DNA of 64,000 nt from Actinomyces culturomici (GCF_900499005.1 NZ_LS991316.1:1-64000); one strand, 5' to 3'. Positions 1 to 8,781 are shown, counted from the first letter of the stretch. Translations and numbers: made by a program. Notes: a model not told the origin generated them from the letters alone.

Positions 1-115
1 ACGGCCTACGCCAAAGTGCTCTCCCTCAAAGCCTCTGAGCAAGCGAAGGGCAGACTCGTCTCGACCTTTGACGATGCGCGTCTGATCCGTGACAGTGGCG
101 ATACGGGCGACCCTG
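1..115. other. Composition and homology break at the left edge
   Basis: The first ~110 bases are less GC-biased than the rest of the neighbourhood. On the minus strand the YhgE-like frame loses its membrane-protein character here. A different minus-strand frame stays open to the window edge and reads like ordinary protein (it includes VTDQTRIVKGRDESALRLLR). I take this as a possible junction with another gene or an inserted element, near positions 105-118. The identity of the outside DNA cannot be decided from 110 bases. Confidence 0.35.
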
Positions 116-2423
116 TCCTCGAGACGCCCGCGGCGAGGAACGCGCCGCCGAGGAGCAGCGCCGCGATGCCGGAGACGACGAGGTTCGGCCACAGCGACGA
201 CCAGGCGAGCGCCGCCGGGGTGGCGGCCGAATCGACGCGCTTGCGGTTGAGCGCGCCGAAGGCGAGTGCGCCGACCATCGCGGCGAGCCACAGGGCGAGG
301 ACCGCGGCGGTGGGCGCCCAGGTGGTCGTCGTCGGCTTCGCGGAGTTCGTCTGGTCGACGGCGATCGGGGTGGCGATCGCCTTGGCGGAGGCGGAGGCCT
401 CGTCGGACGTGTAGGTCGGGATCTGGTCGCCCGCGCTCGCCAGGCCGTCGGCGAGGGTCTTCGACCCGGAGGTCAGCTCGTCGAGGCCGGAGACGAGGGA
501 CTGGGCGCCCGAGTCGAGGGAGGTCGTTCCGTCGGCGAGGGTCTTCGACCCGGAGGCGAGCTGGGAGGCGCCGGAGGTGAACTCCGGCATCTTGCCGTCG
601 AGGGTCGCCGCGCCCGAGGAGAGCGTCGCAGCGCCGCTCGAGAGGGAGGAGGCGCCGGAGGCCGCCTGCGAGGCGCCGGACGCGAGGTCCGTTGCGCCCG
701 AGGCGAGGGTCGATGCGCCGGAGGCGGCCTGGGAGGCGCCGGACGCGAGGTCCGTTGCGCCCGAGGAGAGCGTCGCCGCGCCCGTGGCGGCCTGGGAGGC
801 GCCGGACGCGAGGTCCGTTGCGCCCGAGGAGAGCGTCGCCGCGCCCGTCGAGGCCCGGGAGGCGCCGGACGCGAGATCGGCCGCGCCATCGGCGACCTGC
901 TGGGAGCCGGCCGTGAGCTCGGCTGCCTTGTCGCCGACGAGCCCCTGCTCCATTCCGGCGACGAGCTGATCGATGCCGGAGGAGACGCCCGCAGCGCCGG
1001 TCTGCGCCTGGGCGAGGCCGCCCGAGAGGGCGGTGAGGGAGCTCGAGAGGGTCGCGGCGCCGGTCTGGGCGGCCTGCTGGCCGGCGGCGAGCTGCTGGGA
1101 GAGAGTGGAGGCGCCGGAGGCGATGCCCTGCGCGTACTGGGTCGCTCCCGCGCAGGCCTGGGCGCTGCCCGCCTGGCAGGCGGCGATGAGCTGCTCGAGG
1201 GTCTGCGCGTTCGTCGCGATCGAGCCAGCGGCGGCCGAGGCGGTGCCGAGCTGCGTCGGGAGGGAGGCGAGCGAGGAGGTGTCGGCCTCGGCGAGCTGCT
1301 GCTGCATCGTCGTGAGGCCGGATGCGACGGCGGAGGCCGCGGCCTGGAGGCTGAGCGGGGCGCCGTTCTGCGCCTGCGTGATGCTCGCGTAGACCTGTTC
1401 GACGCCGGCGACGTACTGGTCGACGCCCGCATCCAGGGAGGTCGCGCCGGCCGAGAGGGCGGTGGCGCCGTTCGAGACCTTGGTGACGCCGTCGGACAGC
1501 GACGAAGCGCCCGACGCGAGGTCGGTGGCGCCCGACGCGACGCCGGACGCGCCATCGGACAGGGCGGAGGCGCCCGACGCGAGGGAGGAGGCGCCGGACG
1601 CGACGCCGGACACGCCGTCTGACAGGGCGGAGGCGCCGGAGGCGAGCGAGCCCGCGCCGGTGGAGACCTTGGAGACGCCGTCCGACAGCGACGAGGCGCC
1701 GGAGGCGAGGGAGGAGGAGCCCGAGGAGAGCTGGGAGACGCCGTCGGCGATCTGCGAGGCGCCCGAGGACAGCGTCGACGCGCCGGAGGCCAGCGTTCCG
1801 GCCCCGGAGGCGAGCGAGGAGGTGCCGTCGGCGAGCTGGGAGGCTCCGGCCGCTGCGGAGGACTGCCCGTCGGCGATCTTCGTCGCGCCGTCGGCGGCCT
1901 TCGCGATCGACGAGGCGATCGTGCCGGTCGCCTCGAGCGACTTCGTGAGGTAGGAGACCGTGAGGGTCGTCCCGAAGTCCTTGGCGGCCGCGTCGACGAG
2001 GGCGGCGGAGACGGCGCCGGACGCGGCGGAGGATCCGTCGGCGACCTCGACGTCGAGCGAGGGGACCGTGCCGGAGTTCTTCGTGAGGACGTCGACGAGG
2101 GTCGACGAGAAGTCCTTCGGGATCGTGACGACGGCCTCGTAGGTGCCGTCGGCGAGGCCCTTCTTCGCGGTGTCGGCCGTGACGACCGACCAGTCGAGGG
2201 ACTCCTTCCCGGAGGCGTCGTCCTTCGTGAGTGAGGCGATGATCTGGCGGCCGCCGGGCAGCTGGGTGCCGTCCGACATCATCGCGATCTCGTCCTCGTT
2301 GACGATGGCGGCCGCGACGCGGTCGGAGTTCGCCTGGGCGCCGGAGACTCCGAGGAGGGCGGTGAGCCCGAGGATCGCCGGGAGCAGGAGGATGAGGGTG
2401 AGAAGGATGGAGTGACGTTTCAT
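6..2423 (-). CDS. YhgE/Pip-like membrane protein with heptad repeats, abnormal C-terminus
   Basis: 805 aa. ATG at 2423 overlaps the stop of the upstream MMPL gene by 4 nt (ATGA), so the two are translationally coupled. An N-terminal membrane anchor (residues ~5-25) is followed by a Pip-like extracellular region. A very long run (~150-690) of Gly/Ala/Ser heptads follows (LASGASxLSDG type), as in phage-infection-protein/YhgE-family proteins. Two membrane segments follow near 700-720 and 745-765. Family members usually end in a five- or six-helix permease-like domain. Here the chain stops after the second of these helices and ends in ~38 polar residues with no membrane character. Truncation by insertion, rearrangement or frameshift is likely. 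The function is unknown. Pairing with an MMPL exporter and TetR suggests envelope export or stress. Confidence 0.75.
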   Translation of the reverse strand: MKRHSILLTLILLLPAILGLTALLGVSGAQANSDRVAAAIVNEDEIAMMSDGTQLPGGRQIIASLTKDDASGKESLDWSVVTADTAKKGLADGTYEAVVTIPKDFSSTLVDVLTKNSGTVPSLDVEVADGSSAASGAVSAALVDAAAKDFGTTLTVSYLTKSLEATGTIASSIAKAADGATKIADGQSSAAAGASQLADGTSSLASGAGTLASGASTLSSGASQIADGVSQLSSGSSSLASGASSLSDGVSKVSTGAGSLASGASALSDGVSGVASGASSLASGASALSDGASGVASGATDLASGASSLSDGVTKVSNGATALSAGATSLDAGVDQYVAGVEQVYASITQAQNGAPLSLQAAASAVASGLTTMQQQLAEADTSSLASLPTQLGTASAAAGSIATNAQTLEQLIAACQAGSAQACAGATQYAQGIASGASTLSQQLAAGQQAAQTGAATLSSSLTALSGGLAQAQTGAAGVSSGIDQLVAGMEQGLVGDKAAELTAGSQQVADGAADLASGASRASTGAATLSSGATDLASGASQAATGAATLSSGATDLASGASQAASGASTLASGATDLASGASQAASGASSLSSGAATLSSGAATLDGKMPEFTSGASQLASGSKTLADGTTSLDSGAQSLVSGLDELTSGSKTLADGLASAGDQIPTYTSDEASASAKAIATPIAVDQTNSAKPTTTTWAPTAAVLALWLAAMVGALAFGALNRKRVDSAATPAALAWSSLWPNLVVSGIAALLLGGAFLAAGVSRTGSPVSPLSRIRRASSKVETSLPFACSEALRESTLA
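655..880. repeat. 63-bp tandem repeats inside the YhgE-like gene
   Basis: A 63-bp unit (21 codons, three heptads) recurs about 3.5 times. The phrase GGACGCGAGGTCCGTTGCGC starts at about 678, 741 and 804, exactly 63 bases apart. The near-identity at DNA level shows recent expansion within the heptad domain, so copy number probably varies between strains. Confidence 0.8.
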
Positions 2424-5209
2424 CGGTCGGTCTCCTTCGAGGGGGCGACGAGGGCGGGGCCGCCCTCGGAGATGACGGAGGCGGCGGGGGCCGCGGAGTT
2501 GCGGGAGTCGGGCGAGGCGGCGACGTCCTCGGGGGAGAGGAGCGCGCTGGCCGCGACCTCGAGGTCGGCGGGGACCTGCAGCGTGGTCGGGCCGGTGACG
2601 ACGACGGCGACGCCGGAGGCGGCGAGTTCGCGGACGCGCTTCCATCGGCGCGCGCCCGGGTCGTCGATGACGACGACGCGCGTGTGCGCGGGGACCGGGT
2701 CCGAGTACTCGTGGAGGCGCAGGGTCTGGCGCTGGACGAAGGACGTGCCGTCGGGGAGGACGCGGTCGCCGATGACGACGCGGCCGCGGGTCGGGCGCAG
2801 GCGCGCGCCGATGACGGCGGCGAGGGCGGCGCGGGCGACGGGGTCATCGGACCGGACGACGCCGATCTCGCCGGCGCGCAGGACGAGGTCGAGGCCGGTG
2901 AAGGCGACGTCCTTGCCCTCGCGGACGCGGACGCCCTCGAGGCGGACGGCGGACTCGCCGTTGGCGGCGACCCAGTCCTGGTGCTCGAGCGAGCGGGCGA
3001 GCCCTTCACCCTCGACGTCGACGACGGGGAGGAGGCGGTCGAGCCACCCGGGGATCCACCAGGCGGACTTCCCGAGGAGCGCCATGAGGGCGGGGATCAG
3101 CGTCATGCGGACGAGGAAGGCATCCGCGGCGATGCCGACGGTGAGGGCGGTCGCGATCGGCTTGATGTAGACGTTGCCGTGGGGGATGAACGCGGCGAAG
3201 ACGCCGGTCATGATGATCGCTGCGGCGGTGACGACGGTGGAGGAGCCGATGAATCCGCGCCGCACGGCCCGCTTGGCGTCGTGGGAGTGGATCCACTCCT
3301 CGCGCATGCGGGAGACGAGGAAGACCTCGTAGTCCATCGCGAGGCCGAAGAGGACGCCCATGACGATGACGGGGAGGAAGGAGATGACGACGCCGACCTT
3401 CGTGACGTTGAGAGCGTCGGCGAAGACGCCCTGCCCGAAGACGAGGCCGACGGCGCCGAATCCGGCTCCGAGGGAGAGGAGGTAGCCGATCGTCGCGGTG
3501 AGCGGCACCGCGATGGACCGGAAGACGATCATGAGGAGGAGGATCGACAGTCCGACGACGACCACTCCGAAGGGGACGAGGGCGGCGTCGAGCTGGCTGG
3601 CGATGTCGATGGCGACGGCGGTCTGGCCGGTCACCATGACGTCGCGGATGCCGAGGTCCTTCTCGAGGGTCGGCGCGTCGGCGCGGATCTCCTTGACGAG
3701 GGCGGTGGTCGCGGGGTCGGTCTGCCCGGCCGAGGGGATGATCTCGACGAACGCGATCGTCGCATCCTGGTTCGGGGTGGCGAGGGCGACCTTCTCGATG
3801 CCGTCGAGCTTGGCGAGGTCGTCGGAGAGCTTGTCGACGACGCCGACGGGGTCGTTCGACTGGGAGATGTCGGCGATGACGATGATCGGGGAGTTGTAGC
3901 CGGGGCCGTAGGCCTTCTCGATCGCATCGTAGGTCTGGCGCATCTCGGTGCTCTTCGCCTCGTACCCGTTGTCGGTGAGGCCGAGACGCATGGAGGTCGC
4001 GGGCAGGGTCGCGAGCCCGAGGATCGCGATGACGACGAGGACGGTGAGCGCGGGGATCCGGGTGATGAGGTCGATCCAGCGGGCGGCGAAGGAGCGCCTC
4101 TTAGGCGCCGGAGTCGGGGCCTTCGGGGAGGTCGACGAGGCCGGGGCGGCGGCCGCGGCCGCCGAGGCTCGGGCGCGGCGCTTGGGGGTCGCCTTCGCGC
4201 CGATGAGGCCGAGGAGTGCCGGGACGGCGGTGAGGGCGACGAGGACCGCGATGCCGACGACGGCCGCGGAGGAGACGCCCATGACGGTGAGGAAGGGGAT
4301 GCCCGCGACGCCGAGTCCGCAGAGGGCGACGATGACGGTGCCGCCGGCGAAGACGACGGCGGAGCCGGCGGTCGCGTTCGCCCGGGCGGCGGCCTCCTTC
4401 GGCTCGATGCCCTTGGCGAGGTATTCGCGGGCTCTCGAGATGATGAAGAGGGCATAGTCGATGCCGACGGCGAGGCCGATCATGACGGCGAGGACGGGGG
4501 TGACGGAGTTGATCTGGACGGCGGAGGCGGCGACGAGGAGGGCGAGCATGCCGGTTCCGACGCCGATGAAGGCGGAGAGGATCGGGGCGCCGGCGGTGAC
4601 GAGCGAGCCGAAGGTCGCGAAGAGGACGATCGCGGCGATGAGGACGCCGATGAGTTCGGTGGCCGAGAGGCCGATGTTGACGGACTTGCCGATGTTCCCG
4701 CCGACTTGGACGGTGAGGGCGGGGTCGGTGGCCTCGGCCTGATCGCGCAGTTCGTCGATGTGCGTGGCGACGGACTTCGCGGCGGAGGTCTCGCCGCTCG
4801 CCATGGAGCCGACGGACGTGTCGCCCTGCACCTGGACGAGGACGTGGGCGCCGTCCTTCGAGACGGTGTTCGTCGTCTCGGCGAAGGGGTCGGAGACCAT
4901 CGCGATGCCGTCGATCTTCCCCGACTTCTCGACGAAGTCCTCGACGGCGGTCTTGTGGGCGGCGATGTCGCCGTCGGACGCGGTGAAGAGGACCTGCTCG
5001 GAGGTTCCGGCGGCCTGGGGGAGGCGCTCGCCGAGGATCTCGAGGCCGGTCATCGACTCGGCTTCGGCGATTGTGAAGGAGCCGGAGAGGTTCATGCCGA
5101 GGAAGGACACCGAGACCGCGAGGAGCGCGATGACGGCGGCCCACGCCGCGAGGACGCGGCCCGCGTGGTCGGCGCACCAGCGCCCGACGCGGTGGAGGAG
5201 GGAGGACAC
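2420..5209 (-). CDS. MMPL/RND-family exporter fused to a degenerate ABC-ATPase-like domain
   Basis: 929 aa with GTG start at 5209, chosen because AAAGGA sits 6 nt upstream. An upstream in-frame TTG at 5239 has no such site and lies inside the operator palindrome. It has the MMPL layout: one N-terminal helix, an extracytoplasmic domain (~40-190), a block of five or six helices, a Lys/Arg/Ala-Pro cytoplasmic linker, a second helix, a second external domain and a second helix block ending near 710. MMPL proteins export lipids or drugs using the proton gradient. The last ~200 residues are unusual. They look like an ABC nucleotide-binding domain (DLVLRAGEIGVVRSDDP, then RPTRGRVVIGD and VVVIDDPG) in which the Walker A GxGKS/T is replaced by RSDDPVARA. 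It is co-transcribed with the downstream YhgE-like gene and divergent from tetR. Confidence 0.88.
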   Translation of the reverse strand: MSSLLHRVGRWCADHAGRVLAAWAAVIALLAVSVSFLGMNLSGSFTIAEAESMTGLEILGERLPQAAGTSEQVLFTASDGDIAAHKTAVEDFVEKSGKIDGIAMVSDPFAETTNTVSKDGAHVLVQVQGDTSVGSMASGETSAAKSVATHIDELRDQAEATDPALTVQVGGNIGKSVNIGLSATELIGVLIAAIVLFATFGSLVTAGAPILSAFIGVGTGMLALLVAASAVQINSVTPVLAVMIGLAVGIDYALFIISRAREYLAKGIEPKEAAARANATAGSAVVFAGGTVIVALCGLGVAGIPFLTVMGVSSAAVVGIAVLVALTAVPALLGLIGAKATPKRRARASAAAAAAPASSTSPKAPTPAPKRRSFAARWIDLITRIPALTVLVVIAILGLATLPATSMRLGLTDNGYEAKSTEMRQTYDAIEKAYGPGYNSPIIVIADISQSNDPVGVVDKLSDDLAKLDGIEKVALATPNQDATIAFVEIIPSAGQTDPATTALVKEIRADAPTLEKDLGIRDVMVTGQTAVAIDIASQLDAALVPFGVVVVGLSILLLMIVFRSIAVPLTATIGYLLSLGAGFGAVGLVFGQGVFADALNVTKVGVVISFLPVIVMGVLFGLAMDYEVFLVSRMREEWIHSHDAKRAVRRGFIGSSTVVTAAAIIMTGVFAAFIPHGNVYIKPIATALTVGIAADAFLVRMTLIPALMALLGKSAWWIPGWLDRLLPVVDVEGEGLARSLEHQDWVAANGESAVRLEGVRVREGKDVAFTGLDLVLRAGEIGVVRSDDPVARAALAAVIGARLRPTRGRVVIGDRVLPDGTSFVQRQTLRLHEYSDPVPAHTRVVVIDDPGARRWKRVRELAASGVAVVVTGPTTLQVPADLEVAASALLSPEDVAASPDSRNSAAPAASVISEGGPALVAPSKETDR

Positions 5210-5232
5210 GGCGAGTCCTTTCGATGGGGATC

Positions 5233-5247
5233 GTTTCAATATGAAAC
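5233..5247. promoter_or_regulatory. Palindromic operator between MMPL and tetR
   Basis: GTTTCA-ATA-TGAAAC is a perfect inverted repeat with 6-bp arms in the 112-bp divergent intergenic region. Its position and symmetry fit a binding site for the adjacent TetR protein. It lies upstream of the chosen MMPL start (5209). TetR binding is inferred. Confidence 0.55.
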
Positions 5248-5321
5248 TGTATTCGATTCACTATCGTATTGACTATCGGGCTAGAGTGATGCTCCGGACA
5301 GCCCGGGAAGGAGAGTCATTG

Positions 5322-6059
5322 ATGGCGGAGGAAGCGCGCGACCTGCGCAAACGGGAGAACACCCGTGCGCGGCTCCTCGAGGCCGGCGCCGACGTCCTCG
5401 TCGCCAAGGGGTTCGAGGGCGCGCGCATCGACGACGTCGTCAAGGCCGCCGGGTTCACCCGCGGCGCCTTCTACTCGAACTACTCCTCGATGGCCGAACT
5501 CATCCGCGACGTCCTCGTCGAGCGGTCGACCCGGATCCTCGCGACCGTCGAGGATGCCTTCGCCCACCTCTCCGGCACCCCCGACGTCGACGCCGTCATG
5601 GCCGTCCTCGACACCTTCGCCGCCGACGGCCGAACGATGTACGTCCTCACGAGCGAGTACAACCTCTACCTTCTCCGCCACCCCGAACTCGTCGGCGAGG
5701 ACTCCCGATTCCCCGTCGCCGAGAAGGCGCGCCTCGAGGAGGCCGTCTCGGGCATCATCGCCGAGATCCTCGCGCGCATGGGTCGCCGCCCGCTCTTCCC
5801 GACGGGGACGATCGCGTCGATCCTCACGACCTTCTACCTCGACTCCTTCTCGCCCTCGCGGACGATCGACGCCGACGCGGCCCTTCTGTGCGACGTCGTC
5901 GACGCGGTGATCGTCGCCTTCTCCGAGCCGATCGACGAGGCCGGGGCGAGGGCGCCGGAAGCGGAGGCCGCCGGTCGGTGCGCCGATCCCAGGTGCCCGG
6001 CACTCGGGCACCTCGGGGAATTCGTGCGGCGCCGCGTCGCCGAGGCGAAGACCCGCTGA
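5322..6059 (+). CDS. TetR-family transcriptional regulator
   Basis: 245 aa. The ATG at 5322 has a strong GGAAGGAG site at 5306-5313; longer upstream frames have none. The N-terminal helix-turn-helix is clear: after RENTRARLLEAGADVLVAKG comes IDDVVKAAGFTRGAFYSNYSS, the canonical TetR recognition region (residues ~10-55). The remainder is a helical ligand-binding domain that I cannot assign to a ligand. It is divergent from the MMPL-YhgE operon across a palindrome, so it probably represses that exporter and possibly itself. The C-terminus carries a one-mismatch copy of an 18-mer that recurs across the window (5929-5946). Confidence 0.92.
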   Translation: MAEEARDLRKRENTRARLLEAGADVLVAKGFEGARIDDVVKAAGFTRGAFYSNYSSMAELIRDVLVERSTRILATVEDAFAHLSGTPDVDAVMAVLDTFAADGRTMYVLTSEYNLYLLRHPELVGEDSRFPVAEKARLEEAVSGIIAEILARMGRRPLFPTGTIASILTTFYLDSFSPSRTIDADAALLCDVVDAVIVAFSEPIDEAGARAPEAEAAGRCADPRCPALGHLGEFVRRRVAEAKTR

Positions 6060-6062
6060 GAC

Positions 6063-7004
6063 TCAGCGCGCGGGCGCCTCGATCGTCCGGACGATCATCC
6101 TCGGTCCCGATAGCGCGAGGAGTCCCGCCACGGTGAAGGCGGCGACGAGGGCGACGAGTCCCTCCCGGGTCGCCGCCGTATCGACGCCCCTCGCCCCGGC
6201 CTCGTCGAGGAGGAGATCCGCGACCGCGCCGAACGCCCAGACGTCGACGACGAAGGCCTGGCCGCCGAGCGCCTCCGTCAGCGCGTCGGAGTCGACGGTC
6301 GTGCCGGGGACGCGGTTCGCGAGCGCCGCGACCTCGGCGTGGGCGCCCATCGCGACGGGGATCGGGGCGGCGGCGTAACCGGAGACGAGCGCCGAGATCT
6401 CCGAGCCGGTGGGCAGGGAGAGCGAGAAGCGCGCCGCGCGCTCGACGGCCCCCGCCGGGAGCGCGCGCGGATCGATCCCCCAGGATTCGAGGACATCGCC
6501 GATGACGTCCCGCTCCTCGGCGAGCAGGCCGAACACGGTCGGCAGGGAGTCCATCGCGCCGCATCCCGCGTCGTGCCCCTCGACGTGCTCGGAGGTGTGG
6601 CAGGAGACCTCGAGCCCGCGCTCGCGCATCGCCGAGCACAGAAGGGAGAGCCAGGCCGGAGCCCATTCGCGCACGCACGAGCCCGCGCCGGCGCCCTCGC
6701 CCTCGGACCACGCGGTGAACGGCGCCGGGCGGAAGACGCCGGCGCCGAGGAGGTCGGCCGCCCAGGTCGCCAGCGTCGCGCCGGCGATCCGGACGCGGTG
6801 CGGCGGGACGACGAAGGCGCGTCCGGGAACGTCGAGGACGGGGACTCGGAAGGGGCGCCCGTCCATGCAGCCCGAGGGGTAGGCGTCGCCGACCGGGACG
6901 AGGAAGCGCCCGGGGTCGGCGAGGAGCGCGTCGAGACGCGCTTCGAACCGCTCGACCTCGGCGTCACTCGCCTGCGAGCGCCCGATCGCCCCTCGAAGAG
7001 TCAT
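6063..7004 (-). CDS. Uncharacterised protein with CMDGRP and GHDAGCGAMD motifs
   Basis: 313 aa. ATG at 7004 is preceded by GGGAGG. I do not recognise the family with certainty. Near residue ~45 there is SGCMDGRP. Around residues 120-135 there is SCHTSEHVEGHDAGCGAMD. A C-x-D-G-R loop followed by H...GCG recalls the metal-binding layout of beta- and cadmium-type carbonic anhydrases, so a metalloenzyme is conceivable. The C-terminus is a hydrophobic segment (VALVAAFTVAGLLALSG). It has no signal peptide. It is convergent with tetR (3 bp between stop codons) and divergent from the transporter gene. No function is assigned. Confidence 0.7.
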   Translation of the reverse strand: MTLRGAIGRSQASDAEVERFEARLDALLADPGRFLVPVGDAYPSGCMDGRPFRVPVLDVPGRAFVVPPHRVRIAGATLATWAADLLGAGVFRPAPFTAWSEGEGAGAGSCVREWAPAWLSLLCSAMRERGLEVSCHTSEHVEGHDAGCGAMDSLPTVFGLLAEERDVIGDVLESWGIDPRALPAGAVERAARFSLSLPTGSEISALVSGYAAAPIPVAMGAHAEVAALANRVPGTTVDSDALTEALGGQAFVVDVWAFGAVADLLLDEAGARGVDTAATREGLVALVAAFTVAGLLALSGPRMIVRTIEAPAR

Positions 7005-7111
7005 CCCCGCCTCCCGTTCCGCGGTCCGAGCCGCTCCTCCCACGGTAGCCCCGAGTGGAGCCCGTGGCACGTCGCACGCGGAGGCGATGGAGGGGCGTCG
7101 GGGGCCCGAAC

Positions 7112-7117
7112 TAGGCT
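7112..7117 (+). promoter_or_regulatory. -10 box TAGGCT of a leaderless transcript
   Basis: TAGGCT ends 6 nt upstream of the ATG at 7124. That would put the transcription start at or next to the start codon. No Shine-Dalgarno sequence is present, in keeping with leaderless translation. Confidence 0.5.
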
Positions 7118-7123
7118 GGTGGC

Positions 7124-8692
7124 ATGGCCTCCCTCCTCACGACGAACCACCTGCTCGCGCTCTTCCTCGTCGTCGGGGTCGGCGCGGCGCTCGGGGCGAT
7201 CCGCTTCGGGCCGCTCCGCTTCGGCGCCGCGGGCGCCCTCTTCGTCGGGCTCGCCGTCTCCGCGTGGAACCCCGACATCGGGCAGGGGATGGAGATCGTC
7301 CAGCAGATCGGCCTCGCCTTCTTCGTCTACACGGTCGGCGTCTCCGCGGGCGCGACCTTCTTCCAGGACCTGCGCAAGCAGACCGCGCTCCTCGCGTCCT
7401 GCGCCCTCGTCTGCGTCATCGGCGCCGTCGCCGCGCTCGTCGGAGGGAACCTCCTCCACCTCCCCAAGGGCCTCACCCTCGGACTGTTCACCGGCGCCCT
7501 CACCGCCGCCCCCGCCCTCGACGCCGCCACCCGGGTCACCGGGGATCCGCAGGCGGCCGTCGGCTACGCCTTCGGCTACCCGATCGGCGTCGTCGTCGGC
7601 ATCATCGTCGTCACGATGACCGTCACCCGGAAGTGGCTCGGCGCGAAGGACACCCCCTCGCTCGCGGGGAAGAGCCTCGAGACCGTCACCGTCCGGGTCG
7701 CCGAGACCGTCAACACCCGCCGGATCGAGGCCTGGCGCGACCAGCGCGTGCGCATGTCCTACCTGCGTCGCGACGGCGTCACCCGGGTCGTCGTCCCCGG
7801 CGAGGACCTTCTCGCCGGCGACCTCGTCCTCGTCGTCGGAGACCCCGCGAACATCGAGGAGGCCGCCCTCCAGGTCGGCGAGCCCGTCGACCACCATCTC
7901 GAGGACGACCGATCGGACGTCGCCTTCGAGCGGATCGTCGTCTCGAACCCCGACCTCGCCGGCCGGTCGATCTCCTCGCTCAACGTCACCACCCGATTCG
8001 GAGCCGTCATCACGCGCGTGCGCCGCGGCGACCTCGATCTCCTCGCCCGCGACGACCTCGACCTCCAGCTCGGCGACCACGTCGCCGTCGTCGTCCCGAC
8101 CGATGAGCTCGACGCCATTCAGGACTGGCTCGGCGACTCCGAGAAGCGCGTCTCCGAGGTCGATGCCATGGCCTTCGGCATCGGCATGGTCCTCGGGATG
8201 CTCCTCGGCGCCGTCCCCTTCCCCATGCCCGGCGGCGCGACCTTCTCCCTCGGATCCGCGGCCGGTCCGCTCATCGTCGGGATGCTCCTCGGGGCGCTGC
8301 GCCGGACGGGGCCGCTCGTCTGGTCCCTTCCCGCCTCCGCGAACCTCACGATCCGCCAGATCGGGCTCCTCCTCTTCCTCGCCGGACTCGGGCTCAACGC
8401 GGGCCCCGCCCTCACCTCGCTGCTCACCAGTTCGAACGGCCCGAAGTCCGCGCTCCTCGCCGCGCTCCTCACTCTTCTGTGCTGCGGCGCGCAGGCGCTC
8501 GCCGGACGGTTCGCCGGGCTCTCCGCCGCTCGCAGCGCGGGCGGCGTCGCCGGGTTCCTCGGGCAGCCGGCCGTCCTCCAGGCCGCCGACGCCCGCGTCG
8601 TCGACGAGCGCATCGAGGCCGCCTACGCGACCCTCTTCGCCTTCTCCATCGTCGTGAAGATCCTCCTCGTCCCCTTCATCTGGTCGATCTGA
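7124..8692 (+). CDS. AspT/YidE/YbjL-type antiporter family membrane protein with one RCK_C domain
   Basis: 522 aa. Two blocks of hydrophobic helices (residues ~5-180 and ~345-522) flank a cytoplasmic region that holds an RCK_C (TrkA-C-like) domain near 255-335 (FERIVVSNPDLAGRSISSLN through LQLGDHVAVVVPTDEL). This is the YidE/YbjL/AspT duplication architecture. Typical relatives of ~550 aa have two RCK_C copies. Here the first one (~185-245) is recognisable only by VVPGEDLLAGDLVLVVG. Relatives include aspartate:alanine exchangers, but the substrate cannot be read from sequence. Start by leaderless -10 spacing. Confidence 0.85.
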   Translation: MASLLTTNHLLALFLVVGVGAALGAIRFGPLRFGAAGALFVGLAVSAWNPDIGQGMEIVQQIGLAFFVYTVGVSAGATFFQDLRKQTALLASCALVCVIGAVAALVGGNLLHLPKGLTLGLFTGALTAAPALDAATRVTGDPQAAVGYAFGYPIGVVVGIIVVTMTVTRKWLGAKDTPSLAGKSLETVTVRVAETVNTRRIEAWRDQRVRMSYLRRDGVTRVVVPGEDLLAGDLVLVVGDPANIEEAALQVGEPVDHHLEDDRSDVAFERIVVSNPDLAGRSISSLNVTTRFGAVITRVRRGDLDLLARDDLDLQLGDHVAVVVPTDELDAIQDWLGDSEKRVSEVDAMAFGIGMVLGMLLGAVPFPMPGGATFSLGSAAGPLIVGMLLGALRRTGPLVWSLPASANLTIRQIGLLLFLAGLGLNAGPALTSLLTSSNGPKSALLAALLTLLCCGAQALAGRFAGLSAARSAGGVAGFLGQPAVLQAADARVVDERIEAAYATLFAFSIVVKILLVPFIWSI

Positions 8693-8775
8693 CCGGCGCG
8701 GGCGGTCGCGCGTTCGACGCGTCACGTCCGGGGCGGACCGGGACCTCCGATGCTCTTGGCGGGTGCGGTGGGCCG

Positions 8776-8781
8776 TAGTGT
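8776..8781 (+). promoter_or_regulatory. -10 box TAGTGT of a leaderless transcript
   Basis: TAGTGT lies 6 nt upstream of the NUDIX ATG at 8788, the same geometry as at 7112 and 24125. Confidence 0.5.

Noticed and set aside
16-414. 132-aa plus-strand frame at the left edge
   Set aside because: Mostly antisense to the YhgE-like gene. The first ~100 bases may belong to another gene, but not convincingly in this frame.
655-880. Possible CRISPR-like array
   Set aside because: Units are contiguous with no unique spacers and lie in frame inside a coding heptad domain.
2684-5272. 862-aa open frame on the plus strand
   Set aside because: Antisense shadow of the MMPL gene: Asp/Gly/Glu/Arg-rich, without motifs, caused by the codon bias of the real gene.
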